A stretch of 42,293 nt of DNA from Lachnospiraceae bacterium (GCA_900766815.1 CAAFWV010000080.1:1-42293), one strand, 5' to 3'. Positions 1 to 8,433 are shown, numbered from the stretch's first letter. The notes: generated by a model from the letters alone, not told the origin. A program made the numbers and translations.

Positions 1-1
1 A

Positions 2-202
2 CTGAAGGTTGTATATTCCGAAGAAAAGCCGATAAGTCCGATCGATGATATGGCAATCAACTGCAGAAGTAATTGTATATCTTCTACGGGAGATACTCAT
101 AAATGTACAGAGAGAAGGGCAATTCCCGGTAGCGTAGCCTTTGTTCCATCCGTTGTGGGACTTATTATCGCAGGAGAGGTTATTAAGGACCTTATCAAAT
201 AA
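2..202 (+). CDS. tcdA: ThiF-family tRNA threonylcarbamoyladenosine dehydratase, C-terminal part
   Basis: Partial: the reading frame enters from the left edge and gives the last 66 residues. It ends in PGSVAFVPSVVGLIIAGEVI, the hydrophobic C-terminal helix typical of E1-like ThiF/MoeB/TcdA proteins, preceded by a Cys-containing stretch (NCRSNC). TcdA (CsdL/YgdL) cyclises t6A at tRNA position 37 using ATP. The nucleotide-binding N-terminal half lies outside the window, so the subfamily rests on the tail alone; another ThiF/HesA-type protein is possible. The gene converges on the TauE/SafE gene with only 15 bp between the two stops, and I see no clear terminator in that gap. Confidence 0.7.
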   Translation: MKVVYSEEKPISPIDDMAINCRSNCISSTGDTHKCTERRAIPGSVAFVPSVVGLIIAGEVIKDLIK

Positions 203-217
203 CTGCTTGTCAGATAT

Positions 218-991
218 TTACAGGAACCTGAATCCCATAATTACAATTCCAAGAATGACAAGTACAGCGCCTGTGGCACGGTTGAGTGTTGCAGGCGTTG
301 CCTTATTGGCAAAACGAGCCGCAACGCGGGCCCAGAATAGGGTAAATACCACACAGAGAATGAGAACTGTAATGTCGGGGGCACCGCCTATTCTAAAGTG
401 AGACAGCGAGCCTGTTAAGGCAGTAAAGGCCATGATGAATACGCTTGTACCTACAGCGGTCTTTAGTTCATATCCCAGAACAGAGGTCAGGATGAGCAGC
501 ATCATCATTCCGCCGCCTGCACCGACGAAGCCACATATAAAACCAATCACAATACCACAGAGAATGGACTGAACAATTCTTTTACACACAGAAACATTTT
601 TCATGCCTTCCTTTGTATTCATTACCGGCTTAATTAAGAATTTAACGCCAAGCAGGAAGGTCATACATACGGAGAAGCCGCCCATGGTGTTAGACGGAAC
701 CAGGCTTGATACATAGCTTCCGACAACCGTAAAGAGAAGAACAAAGGCCATCATTATTACGCCGTTTCTAATATCGAGGTTCTTATTCTTTCCATAGGTA
801 TAAGCCGATACGGCACTTGCTAAGACATCGGATGCCAGCGCTATACCAACTGCCATATAAGGCTCCATTCCAAGGAAGGTAATAAGCATGGGACTGATAA
901 CTGCGGCAGCACTCATGCCTGCAAAGCCCGTACCGAGACCGGCTCCCATTCCCGCAAAAAATGTAACCAACAACGTAATAAGAATATTCAT
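218..991 (-). CDS. TauE/SafE family membrane exporter
   Basis: A 257-residue, very hydrophobic protein with about eight membrane segments and the two internally similar Gly-rich halves of the TauE/SafE fold (GAGLGTGFAGMSAAAVISPM near the N-terminus; GFICGFVGAGGGMMMLLIL near residue 150). The family moves small organic or inorganic sulfur-containing anions such as sulfite or sulfoacetate; the substrate cannot be read here. An upstream in-frame ATG exists at 1000, but the GGGAG ribosome-binding site abuts it with no spacing, whereas the ATG at 991 lies 9 nt downstream of it, so I choose 991. It has its own promoter (1031-1059) and is monocistronic. Nothing nearby points to sulfur metabolism. 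Confidence 0.88.
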   Translation of the reverse strand: MNILITLLVTFFAGMGAGLGTGFAGMSAAAVISPMLITFLGMEPYMAVGIALASDVLASAVSAYTYGKNKNLDIRNGVIMMAFVLLFTVVGSYVSSLVPSNTMGGFSVCMTFLLGVKFLIKPVMNTKEGMKNVSVCKRIVQSILCGIVIGFICGFVGAGGGMMMLLILTSVLGYELKTAVGTSVFIMAFTALTGSLSHFRIGGAPDITVLILCVVFTLFWARVAARFANKATPATLNRATGAVLVILGIVIMGFRFL

Positions 992-1030
992 ATGTACCAT
1001 CTCCCAAAACTATATCTTTACATCCCCTAC

Positions 1031-1059
1031 ACTATATCATCGGGGAAAGATTAGGACAA
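1031..1059 (-). promoter_or_regulatory. sigma-A type promoter of the TauE/SafE gene
   Basis: On the minus strand TTGTCC (1054-1059) is followed after exactly 17 bp by TATAGT (1031-1036). The transcript would start near 1024, leaving a leader of about 33 nt with a GGGAG site. Position and spacing fit; it has not been tested. Confidence 0.6.
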
Positions 1060-1124
1060 ATTAAAAAAGTATAAATCATACATTCACTTTTAGTCCCCAA
1101 ATATGTCGTTTCGTCCCTTTTCTG

Positions 1125-1153
1125 TTGGCGAACGATAGCCTTTATGCTAGTAT
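1125..1153 (+). promoter_or_regulatory. promoter-like sequence for a candidate small RNA
   Basis: TTGGCG (1125-1130), 17 bp, TAGTAT (1148-1153), with a TGn extended -10 element (TGC, 1145-1147). It points right, away from the TauE/SafE gene and against the GH36 gene, and no protein gene follows on this strand before the terminator at 1217-1258. Confidence 0.4.
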
Positions 1154-1159
1154 TTGCGA

Positions 1160-1258
1160 AGGGGAATTTTTATACATTATTCGTGGGACACGCCATGTAA
1201 TAAGGGAATGTAAAGGGCAGAAAAGAATCCGGCATTTGTCGGATTCTTTTCTGCTTTT
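1160..1258 (+). ncRNA. candidate small RNA of about 100 nt
   Basis: A promoter-like element, no open reading frame of useful length (only two ATG-TAA start-stop pairs, near 1194 and 1209), and a perfect 15-bp terminator hairpin together outline a roughly 100-nt plus-strand transcript in the spacer. I do not recognise a known RNA family. The hairpin could instead serve only as the end of the minus-strand GH36 operon. Confidence 0.3.
1217..1258 (+). terminator. intrinsic terminator, perfect 15-bp stem
   Basis: The arms 1217-1231 and 1240-1254 are perfectly complementary with an 8-nt loop, followed by TTTT on the plus strand. On the minus strand the run after the stem is weak (CCCTTTA), but the hairpin lies 65 bp past the GH36 stop and may also end that operon. 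Confidence 0.75.
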
Positions 1259-1322
1259 AAGACTTATTTGATAAGCTATAAATAATGATATATGGTAAAA
1301 TCACTCCGTACTGACTATCGTC

Positions 1323-3731
1323 TTACTCCATAAAGTACAGTCTGGAATTGAAGTCCTTATAGAGCCTCACCTTGTCGTTATATCCCGTTCCCGCGAACGC
1401 AGGAGAGAGCCTGACACCGGCATACATAAGCATATCGCCCTTAAGTGTATAGTCTTCGACCTCACTGTTCAACTTAACGATGCGAGCAACAGCATTATGT
1501 ATGAGCGAGTCCTGTCTGATATGTATTGGAGACAGGGTGTTAACAAGGTCTCCGAATTCCTTAACATTAATCTTAAAGCCCTTGTTGTAGAAATGATAGG
1601 TCCTGTCTTCATCAAGCCCCCTGGCATGGAATACGGCATTCATATTATTGGGTCTTGCAAGTATCTGAAGGTGCAGTCCGACGGCTCTTGACCTGTCAGC
1701 AGCAACAAGAGTCCACTCCCTGACATTGCCGTCTTCATATCCGCCACCATGACCACCACCGTAACCGACTGAAGAGCCAGCGCCACAGACATCGCTAGTA
1801 CCACGCACGCCCCTATAGAAGTGACCGCTAAGTATAACCTCCTGCCACTGTTTATATAGACTTATCTGTTCACGAATTAATGCCAGTTCGTCTCTGTTCA
1901 TGTCACAGAGATTGCATTCGTATCCAAGCGAGCCGAAGAAGGCCACATTGAATCGTGTGCTAAGCGGAGTACTGCGTAGTGTCTGATGATTGGGACATGA
2001 TGACACGTGAGCACTGATGCAGGAGAGTGGATATCCGTAGCTTAGGCTGTTCTGAATACTTGCGCGACATATTGCATCCGTGTTGTCGCTTGCCCATATC
2101 TGTGGAAAGTATGACAGAATACCCAGGTCGAATCTGTTGCCGCCTGATGCGCAGCCCTCAAAGAGTACATCGGGGAAGCGTTCAGTCAGTTCCTTCATAC
2201 ATCTGTATAATCCGAGAACATAGCGATGGGCGATTTCTCCCTGTCTGTCAGACGGAAGGGAGGCCGAATAGTAATCGCTGAATATTCTGTTCATATCCCA
2301 TTTGACGTACCTGATATTGCAGGAGTTAAGGATTTCTGCTACCGATTCAATGACAAAGTCCTGAACCTCCGGGCGTGACAAATCAAGAATCCTCTGGTTG
2401 CGTCCCTCTGAATGAGGCATGCCGGGGATTTGGATAGTCCAGTCGGGGTGCGCCTGATACAGCCTGCTGTTTACGTTCACCATCTCGGGCTCAACCCAGA
2501 TGCCAAGGTCTACTCCAAGCTTATTCAGACTGTCGCACAGACCCTTGAGTCCGTGGGGGAGTTTATGCTTATTCACCTGCCAGTCACCGAGAGAGGAGGT
2601 ATCATCCGCTCTGTCGCCGAACCATCCGTCATCCATGACTAACAGGTCGATACCGACGGAAGCACACTTGTGACCAAGCTTAAGCAGCTTCTGCTCATTG
2701 ATATCAAAATACGCAGCCTCCCAGCTGTTGAGCAGTACGGGGCGCTGTCTGTAAGCCCAGTTTGCAGGCAGGACGTGGCGGCGGACAAAGTCCTGCATAT
2801 GAAGACTAACCCCACTGAAACCATCGTGTGAAAATGTCATTACAGCCTCAGGTGCTTCAAAGACCTCACCTGACTTGAGCACGAAGTCAAAGCCTGTAGG
2901 ATTAATTCCCGACACGAAGCGGCAGCCTCCAAGCGGATTGACCTCCAGAGCCTCATAGTGATTGCCGCTGTAGATCAGATTAAAGCCATAGGCCTCACCA
3001 TAGTCCTCGGTTGTAGTCGGAGCACTTATCATAACGAAGGGATTGGCTCTGCTTGATGAGGTGCCGCAATAGCTGGATACCGAGTGGCGTCCGGCACTGA
3101 CCGGGACGTCACTTCTGTTCATCTCCCTTGCCCAGGCACCGGTAAAGCAGGTCATCACATATTCGCTTCCGGGCAGTTCGACCTGGGTGCTGAGCAATCT
3201 TCTTAAGTGAATGTCACCTTCGCCGGAATTCAGAAGCTTAGCACTTCTGGTTATCACATCGCTGTCGTGGAATACCGTATATACCAGCATCAGCTTAAGC
3301 CCATACTGTCTGCATTTAAGAGTGATACAGAGGTTCGAAGCCTCCTCGTTGCTCCCATGCGCCGATGGAAGAGTGTCAAGCGTGCTTACGCCCTCATTAA
3401 TAACCGCAAGCTCGTATACGAAATCGCTAGTAGAAGCGCCATCGGCATGAATCACCTCAAGCATAGGCTCCCGTACATCACCCTTTCCGTAAGCAGACAT
3501 CTCAAGGGGGACATCTTCAAGGCTAAGGAAAGCATACTCACTGTCATAGACACAGGTATTGCCGGGCGCGAATTCCCTGCGCACCTCCAGAGCCCTAAGA
3601 GACGTGGAATCACTGATTGCAAGCCGCCTTCCGTAGTAGAGATGACACAGAACTCCCGATTTGTGGATTTGCATGCAATACGTCGTATGCGCCGTATCCA
3701 GTACAAAATAATCATCAATTTTTCTAATCAT
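1323..3731 (-). CDS. GH36 alpha-galactosidase
   Basis: An 802-residue cytoplasmic alpha-galactosidase (no signal peptide), expected to remove terminal alpha-1,6-galactose from raffinose-type sugars or galactomannan oligosaccharides. An N-terminal beta-supersandwich (about 1-320) precedes the TIM barrel with the family signatures LNSWEA (334-339), MDDGWF (366-371), KWDMNR (477-482; nucleophile Asp479) and SDNTD (548-552; acid/base Asp549), then the C-terminal beta domain. Odd: a Gly-rich stretch at about 641-668, with several GGG runs, lengthens the protein beyond the usual ~730 residues. The start at 3731 has GGAG 7-8 nt upstream. It is the last gene of the TetR-GH2-GPH-GH36 operon, 33 bp behind the symporter. 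The family call is firm; the natural substrate is inferred. Confidence 0.93.
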   Translation of the reverse strand: MIRKIDDYFVLDTAHTTYCMQIHKSGVLCHLYYGRRLAISDSTSLRALEVRREFAPGNTCVYDSEYAFLSLEDVPLEMSAYGKGDVREPMLEVIHADGASTSDFVYELAVINEGVSTLDTLPSAHGSNEEASNLCITLKCRQYGLKLMLVYTVFHDSDVITRSAKLLNSGEGDIHLRRLLSTQVELPGSEYVMTCFTGAWAREMNRSDVPVSAGRHSVSSYCGTSSSRANPFVMISAPTTTEDYGEAYGFNLIYSGNHYEALEVNPLGGCRFVSGINPTGFDFVLKSGEVFEAPEAVMTFSHDGFSGVSLHMQDFVRRHVLPANWAYRQRPVLLNSWEAAYFDINEQKLLKLGHKCASVGIDLLVMDDGWFGDRADDTSSLGDWQVNKHKLPHGLKGLCDSLNKLGVDLGIWVEPEMVNVNSRLYQAHPDWTIQIPGMPHSEGRNQRILDLSRPEVQDFVIESVAEILNSCNIRYVKWDMNRIFSDYYSASLPSDRQGEIAHRYVLGLYRCMKELTERFPDVLFEGCASGGNRFDLGILSYFPQIWASDNTDAICRASIQNSLSYGYPLSCISAHVSSCPNHQTLRSTPLSTRFNVAFFGSLGYECNLCDMNRDELALIREQISLYKQWQEVILSGHFYRGVRGTSDVCGAGSSVGYGGGHGGGYEDGNVREWTLVAADRSRAVGLHLQILARPNNMNAVFHARGLDEDRTYHFYNKGFKINVKEFGDLVNTLSPIHIRQDSLIHNAVARIVKLNSEVEDYTLKGDMLMYAGVRLSPAFAGTGYNDKVRLYKDFNSRLYFME

Positions 3732-3764
3732 ATTTTTCTCCGTTTACTATGGCAAACCCGCCCC

Positions 3765-5132
3765 TTACTGACGTTCCTTCAGCTCCTTAGTTATTGAATC
3801 CACCTTTGCCTCGGTTAAGATGAATCGCTTCTTAAATACCAGAAGGGCAATTATAAATCCGATAATCGGCAGCAGGGTCATAGTCATTCTGAGCCCCAGA
3901 ACTGAAGTGGCGGATGCAGAGGCTGCAACATTGTCTGTATTGTCACTTATATTGAATACCGACAGGCAGATTGAAGCGATAAGTGCAGATATACCGCTTG
4001 CAAGCTTTACCACAAAGGTCTGCATTGAGAAGATAACGCTTTCGTCACGTCTGTTGTTCTTAAGCTCACCATAATCTACAGTATTGGCAAGGAATACGGT
4101 TGTAAGTACGGTCAGAAGTCCGAAGGCTGTGAAGACCAGGAAGCCCGGGATAAACAGCAGGAAGATATTATTTATGTTACAAATCATAAGTACCAGCAAT
4201 GTGGCATAGCCTGTGATTGCCATAGTCATGCCGGTGAAGAATACCTGAGTTGTTGTGAGCGCTTTTCTCATAAGAGGGAAGAAAAGCATCATGGAGAGAA
4301 TCTGAATGGCCCCACCGAAGGTATTGAACAGGGTGTAGCTGTTGTACCAGGTCTCCCCGCCGAAATCATACTTGAAGAAGTAGATAAGCAGGTTAGAGGT
4401 GATATAAAGGGCACAGTTGATAAGCACGATGGTTATTACCACAACCATGGCCTGGTCGTTGCTAAGCAGTGCCTTGAACATCTGTGAAACCGAGGGCGAA
4501 TCTACGTCTACGGTTGATTTCTCCTTGATGGTGGTGCAGGTAAATGTGATTGCAACAACGAAGATGATGGCAACAATTAGGGCGAACCATTTGAAGCCTG
4601 CTCTTTCGTTACCACCACCCAGGGCATGCACGCATACCATAGTTATGATGGTGATAATGGCAGAGCCTACACCGGCACAGGAGCGGGCAAGTGTTGTAAG
4701 TCCTTCACGCTCGGAACCTCCCTCTGTGAAGGCGGGAATCATTGACCAGTAAGGGATATCCATCATGGTGTAGGTTATTCCCCAGAGGATATAGGTTGTT
4801 GCCGCATAGGCTACCAGCCCTTTGGAATCAAGGCTTGGAGGTGCAGCGAACATGAAGTAGAGAATAACGGCATTTGTGATGGTTCCTATCATGAGCCAGG
4901 GACGGAAGCGGCCGAAGCGGGTGCGTGTCTTGGCTACAATAATGCCCATTACAGGGTCATTGAAGGCGTCGAATACTCTCGCAATGAGAAGAATGATACC
5001 CATTGTGATTGCACTCACGCCGAGAATGTCCTGATAGTAGTAGAGTATATAGCTTGCGGAAAGCATATATACCATGTCCTTGCCGATGGCTCCGAGACCG
5101 TAGGATGCTTTTTCTTTAACGGATAATTTCAT
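3765..5132 (-). CDS. GPH-family (MelB-type) sugar:cation symporter
   Basis: A 455-residue permease of the glycoside-pentoside-hexuronide:cation symporter family, with about 12 membrane helices. The N-terminus (YGLGAIGKDMVYML) and the loop containing FDAFNDPVMG and TRTRFGRFRPWLMIG are the family's diagnostic segments; the Asp residues of the first correspond to the cation-site region of MelB. It sits between a GH2 and a GH36 gene (21 bp and 33 bp gaps), so it most likely imports the oligosaccharide or galactoside that those two cytoplasmic enzymes hydrolyse. Which cation and sugar it takes cannot be read from sequence. A GGGGG-rich ribosome-binding site lies about 10 nt before the start. Confidence 0.92.
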   Translation of the reverse strand: MKLSVKEKASYGLGAIGKDMVYMLSASYILYYYQDILGVSAITMGIILLIARVFDAFNDPVMGIIVAKTRTRFGRFRPWLMIGTITNAVILYFMFAAPPSLDSKGLVAYAATTYILWGITYTMMDIPYWSMIPAFTEGGSEREGLTTLARSCAGVGSAIITIITMVCVHALGGGNERAGFKWFALIVAIIFVVAITFTCTTIKEKSTVDVDSPSVSQMFKALLSNDQAMVVVITIVLINCALYITSNLLIYFFKYDFGGETWYNSYTLFNTFGGAIQILSMMLFFPLMRKALTTTQVFFTGMTMAITGYATLLVLMICNINNIFLLFIPGFLVFTAFGLLTVLTTVFLANTVDYGELKNNRRDESVIFSMQTFVVKLASGISALIASICLSVFNISDNTDNVAASASATSVLGLRMTMTLLPIIGFIIALLVFKKRFILTEAKVDSITKELKERQ

Positions 5133-5153
5133 CTGAATAATCCCCCTTATGAA

Positions 5154-7742
5154 TTAATTGTAGTTTACGGTAAAGTCAATTGTCAGCGCTTTGGCACCGG
5201 CAGTATTAATTGCAAGCCTTGCAGGAAGAGATGTTTGTTCTCCTGATTGCTCTACGATTCCTTCAGCGCCGGTTGAGCCGGTTGAGCTGTAGGCAGAGCA
5301 GGTGCCTGTCATGCCATCCGGTCTTACTGTCTTAACATAGGTACCAAACATTCCACCCTTGAGAGATATGAGCTTCGGACCGATTATTTCTATTGGACCT
5401 TCCGCGCTAAGCGAAACAGGTTCGTTGAAGTAGTTAAGCAGATTGCCGTTTTCATCCGTTGCACTTATTCTTATTGCAGCAACGTCGTAGGTATAGTCAT
5501 CGTTTAGTACGGTGTGATCTGCTTTGGCGTTGAGGATAAGCTCTGTCATAGGAGACTTGGTAACTGACTTAACCACCCTGCCGTCTCTTATGGCATCGAA
5601 TCGGTAGGTAGTGGACTCGCCACCCCAGTCACCGACATATTTGGTATAAAGTCCGGTAATATCATCAGGCGTCATGTGATATACAAGTACAGCTTTGAGG
5701 GCGGTCAGCATGAGCTTAAGAGGCAGCTTATTTTGTCCGAATCTTGCCACGTAATTCATGGCTTCCTTAAGCTCCGTGGATTTCTTATGACTCATGTGCT
5801 CCTTAGTCTCAAGTACATCCCCGACATAATCGTCCACCAGAATGGGACCGTGAGCCAGGGATTTATATGGCGAATCGGAAGGGTAGTATTCCTTAACCGG
5901 CTCGTTGTTCTTATACATCCTTACCGAGTCTGCATTGGTCATTATCCAGGTATTCTCTCTGTTGCAGGCCGGGTGCTCGCCTATATCCATGTTGGAGGAT
6001 ACGGTAAGCACCGGAATGTCCTCCTGCTGACTCTGGTATACACCGGCCGCAAGCTTGGGATTCCTGAACATGTCCAGGACTCCGTGATAGCATATGCGGT
6101 CGCCGCTTCCGAAATCCTTATGGGTGTTGTAATCAGCCATACACCAGCCGAAGCTTCCACAGATATCCTTTTCACCCGCTATGGCATCAAGAACATTGGC
6201 GTGCCTTATTGCATGCTCCACTCTGTGATCTTCACAGTCGAAGGCTTTGGTGGGATACATATGACCGTTGTATTCCGTAACAAGATACGGATGTGACACG
6301 TCGGAGCTTACCTTCTTCTTCGGCAGACAGCCGGGAGTGTGTCCCTCGTGAGAGAAGTCGTTGTAGGTATATACATCCTCCTGGAAGATTCCTTTCTTGT
6401 AGGTTCTGACTCCGCCTGTGGGTCTGGTGGGATCCAGGGAGTGAGCCATGGCATTGGTCGCAGCATAGAATTCCTCATCATCTGCCGATTCGTTGATTCT
6501 TACTCCCCATATAATTATGGAAGGATGATTCCTGTAGCCCAGAACCATATCTCTTACATTGGTTATTGCCTGTTCCTTCCAGGCTTCATCACCGATATGC
6601 TGCCAGCCGGGTATCTCTGTAAAAACGAGAAGTCCCAGTCTGTCGCACGCATCTATGAAGTACTGCGACTGAGGATAGTGAGAGGTTCTGACTGCATTGA
6701 CTCCAAGCTCATATTTAAGAACTGAAGCATCCATATCCTGCATTGACTTCGGCATTGCATATCCAACATAGGGGTAGCACTGGTGTCTGTTAAGACCGCG
6801 AATAAGATATTTGCTGCCATTCAGATAGAAGCCATCCCTCTTGAATTCGGCCTGTCTGAAGCCGAAGGTAACAACCTTACTATCCAGTATTTCTTCACCA
6901 TCAAGAAGAGTGGTTGTTATCTCATACAGATTCGGTTCCTCCGGGGACCAGAGACTAACGTTATCTATAGAAGTAATCAGTGAGGAGGTCGGGGCGTCTA
7001 TGTTCTGATTTGCAAGAACTGTGACGCTTCCTATAGGATTAGTGTGCCCCTTACCGGCCTCAATATTGTTGTTTTCTAACGAATGGTGGAGGTGATCGCC
7101 ACCGGCCTTGCCTGTATCGGCATCATTTGGGGTCAATGACGAAGCTATATTACCGACAAACCTTACCTCTTGGCTAACCCTGAGCCCCGGTCGGTAGCCC
7201 TCTATTTCGATTTCGCTTGTAAGCTTAACCGGTGAGAGGCTTGCATGATGGAAGATGTCCTTAATATATGTTGGATTCTTAACCTCGAGATAAACATCCC
7301 TGTAGATGCCGCCATAGGTCATGTAATCAATCACGAAGCCGAAGGGCGGGGTATTGAGCTCCTCGCGGCTGTCAACCTTAAGGGCTATCAGGTTGTCTTC
7401 TCCGTAGCTTACAAGGTCTGAGATATCAAGTGTAAATGCACTGTAGCCGCAATTGTGAGTGCCCGCGATTGTGCCGTTAAGATATACCTCACAGTAGTGT
7501 CCGACACCCTCGAAGGTCAGTAAAAGCTTATGACCCTTCCAGTCCTCCGGAACGGTAAGTATTCGCCGGTAGCCGCTGACCATCTGGTATTCCTTCTCAT
7601 CGAAATAGTTGTACGGAAGCTCCCTGCAGGTATGTGGTATTCGAACAGCCGTCATACCGTCTGCTTTGAAGTCAGCCCTAATCATTGCCTCATCGAAAAC
7701 TTCACTGAATTGCCAGTCGTTATTAAGGTATATTCTTTCCAT
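5154..7742 (-). CDS. GH2 beta-glycosidase (beta-galactosidase / beta-mannosidase type)
   Basis: An 862-residue intracellular family 2 glycoside hydrolase. The sugar-binding jelly-roll (1-155, with VYLNG and GGIYRDVYLEV), an immunoglobulin-like domain (about 160-300), the TIM barrel (300-580) and C-terminal beta domains follow in the usual order. Barrel motifs are GVNAVRTSHYPQS (347-359), WGVRINES (412-419; acid/base Glu418 after Asn417) and LVTEYNGH (487-494; nucleophile Glu490). Odd: the second domain carries a polar, His/Asn/Gly-rich insertion at about 200-237. GH2 covers galactosidase, mannosidase and glucuronidase; the galactoside/mannan neighbours favour the first two. Its start lies 1 bp after the TetR stop on the same strand, so the two are tightly coupled. 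Confidence 0.9.
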   Translation of the reverse strand: MERIYLNNDWQFSEVFDEAMIRADFKADGMTAVRIPHTCRELPYNYFDEKEYQMVSGYRRILTVPEDWKGHKLLLTFEGVGHYCEVYLNGTIAGTHNCGYSAFTLDISDLVSYGEDNLIALKVDSREELNTPPFGFVIDYMTYGGIYRDVYLEVKNPTYIKDIFHHASLSPVKLTSEIEIEGYRPGLRVSQEVRFVGNIASSLTPNDADTGKAGGDHLHHSLENNNIEAGKGHTNPIGSVTVLANQNIDAPTSSLITSIDNVSLWSPEEPNLYEITTTLLDGEEILDSKVVTFGFRQAEFKRDGFYLNGSKYLIRGLNRHQCYPYVGYAMPKSMQDMDASVLKYELGVNAVRTSHYPQSQYFIDACDRLGLLVFTEIPGWQHIGDEAWKEQAITNVRDMVLGYRNHPSIIIWGVRINESADDEEFYAATNAMAHSLDPTRPTGGVRTYKKGIFQEDVYTYNDFSHEGHTPGCLPKKKVSSDVSHPYLVTEYNGHMYPTKAFDCEDHRVEHAIRHANVLDAIAGEKDICGSFGWCMADYNTHKDFGSGDRICYHGVLDMFRNPKLAAGVYQSQQEDIPVLTVSSNMDIGEHPACNRENTWIMTNADSVRMYKNNEPVKEYYPSDSPYKSLAHGPILVDDYVGDVLETKEHMSHKKSTELKEAMNYVARFGQNKLPLKLMLTALKAVLVYHMTPDDITGLYTKYVGDWGGESTTYRFDAIRDGRVVKSVTKSPMTELILNAKADHTVLNDDYTYDVAAIRISATDENGNLLNYFNEPVSLSAEGPIEIIGPKLISLKGGMFGTYVKTVRPDGMTGTCSAYSSTGSTGAEGIVEQSGEQTSLPARLAINTAGAKALTIDFTVNYN

Positions 7743-7743
7743 G

Positions 7744-8310
7744 TCAGCACCTTATCCCTTCTATAAGTATGTCCACTACCTCGTCAAGCGCCTCCTGATA
7801 GCTAAGTCCGTTCCTAATCAGTATGTCACGCTGGAAGAACTGTTCGATGCTTGCTTCCAGCATAAGCTTAAGAATCGGAATATCTATCCGCCTTATCACG
7901 CCTTCTTCCATTGCCCGGTTTAGCAGCTCAATGGTGTTCTCCCAGCCGGTCTCAAGCCGTTTCTCGACCTTAGCGTAAATCGCCGGATACCTATCCTTAA
8001 GGAGATACAGCTGCCTGAAATCAATGTCCCTGTAGCCCTCGGGCATCACGCCGAGAATCCTACGAATCTTCTCGATGAGCGGGAGGGAGTCGTCCTCCAT
8101 AATCCGCTGCTCGCTGTCCTTAATCGAGTCGAAGATATAATCAACCATCTGCAGGAAAAGCGCCCCCTTGTCAGTAAATACCGTGTATATGGTTTTCTTG
8201 CTGATACTGAGTTCACGGGCGACGTCATCCATTGTGAACTTAAGTCCCTTCTGATTGAAGACCTGTATGGTTCCTCTGAGTATTGCTTCCTTTAATTCGT
8301 TTGCTTCCAT
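7744..8310 (-). CDS. TetR/AcrR-family transcriptional regulator
   Basis: A 188-residue one-domain-plus-ligand-core regulator. The N-terminal helix-turn-helix is clear (FTMDDVARELSISKKTIYTVF, residues 25-45, followed by DKG), and the rest is an all-helical C-terminal region of the type that binds a ligand and dimerises. The frame stays open upstream to 8436, but that extension runs through the promoter and operators, and the TetR-type N-terminus begins naturally at the Met at 8310, so I use that. First gene of the operon with GH2, GPH permease and GH36. It probably represses its own operon through the paired palindromes at 8344-8433; an imported sugar or product would be the inducer. TetR control of a glycosidase operon is less usual than LacI or AraC control. 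Confidence 0.88.
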   Translation of the reverse strand: MEANELKEAILRGTIQVFNQKGLKFTMDDVARELSISKKTIYTVFTDKGALFLQMVDYIFDSIKDSEQRIMEDDSLPLIEKIRRILGVMPEGYRDIDFRQLYLLKDRYPAIYAKVEKRLETGWENTIELLNRAMEEGVIRRIDIPILKLMLEASIEQFFQRDILIRNGLSYQEALDEVVDILIEGIRC

Positions 8311-8343
8311 AAATAATCCGTTTCTGTTGCTTGTCTGAATCAG

Positions 8344-8369
8344 GAAACTATAATTCCAATTTCGGTTTC
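8344..8369. promoter_or_regulatory. operator A, GAAAC-N16-GTTTC palindrome
   Basis: GAAAC (8344-8348) and GTTTC (8365-8369) form an inverted repeat with a 16-bp centre; the arms extend to 7 bp (AGGAAAC/GTTTCCT). It lies just downstream of the minus-strand -10 element, over the expected transcription start of the TetR operon. Binding by the adjacent TetR protein is inferred. Confidence 0.55.
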
Positions 8370-8378
8370 CTTTCCTTA

Positions 8379-8407
8379 ATATTAACACGCAGACAAAATA
8401 TAAACAA
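8379..8407 (-). promoter_or_regulatory. promoter of the TetR-GH2-GPH-GH36 operon
   Basis: On the minus strand TTGTTT (8402-8407), 17 bp, TAATAT (8379-8384). The transcript would start near 8372, giving a leader of about 60 nt before the TetR start at 8310. It is bracketed by operator A downstream and operator B immediately upstream of the -35. Confidence 0.6.
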
Positions 8408-8433
8408 GAAACCAAAATGACGAAAATAGTTTC
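8408..8433. promoter_or_regulatory. operator B, GAAAC-N16-GTTTC palindrome
   Basis: GAAAC (8408-8412) and GTTTC (8429-8433) have the same 16-bp centre as operator A, 64 bp away. It abuts the -35 of the minus-strand operon and lies about 55-80 bp upstream of the expected start of the divergent plus-strand transcript, so one regulator could act on both arms. Confidence 0.55.

Larger units (their letters stand above)
992..1322. other. spacer between TauE/SafE and GH36 genes
   Basis: This 331-bp stretch has no supported protein gene. It holds the minus-strand promoter of the TauE/SafE gene, a plus-strand promoter-like sequence at 1125-1153, and a strong hairpin with a T run at 1217-1258. About 60 bp between the hairpin and the GH36 stop show nothing recognisable. 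Confidence 0.7.

Noticed and set aside
3207..3797. 196-codon plus-strand open frame
   Set aside because: It lies wholly opposite the N-terminal half of the GH36 gene, has no ribosome-binding site, and its product resembles nothing; the minus-strand frame carries clear GH36 domains.
5676..6296. 206-codon plus-strand open frame
   Set aside because: Antisense to the GH2 catalytic and C-terminal domains; no start signals, and the GH2 motifs are unambiguous.
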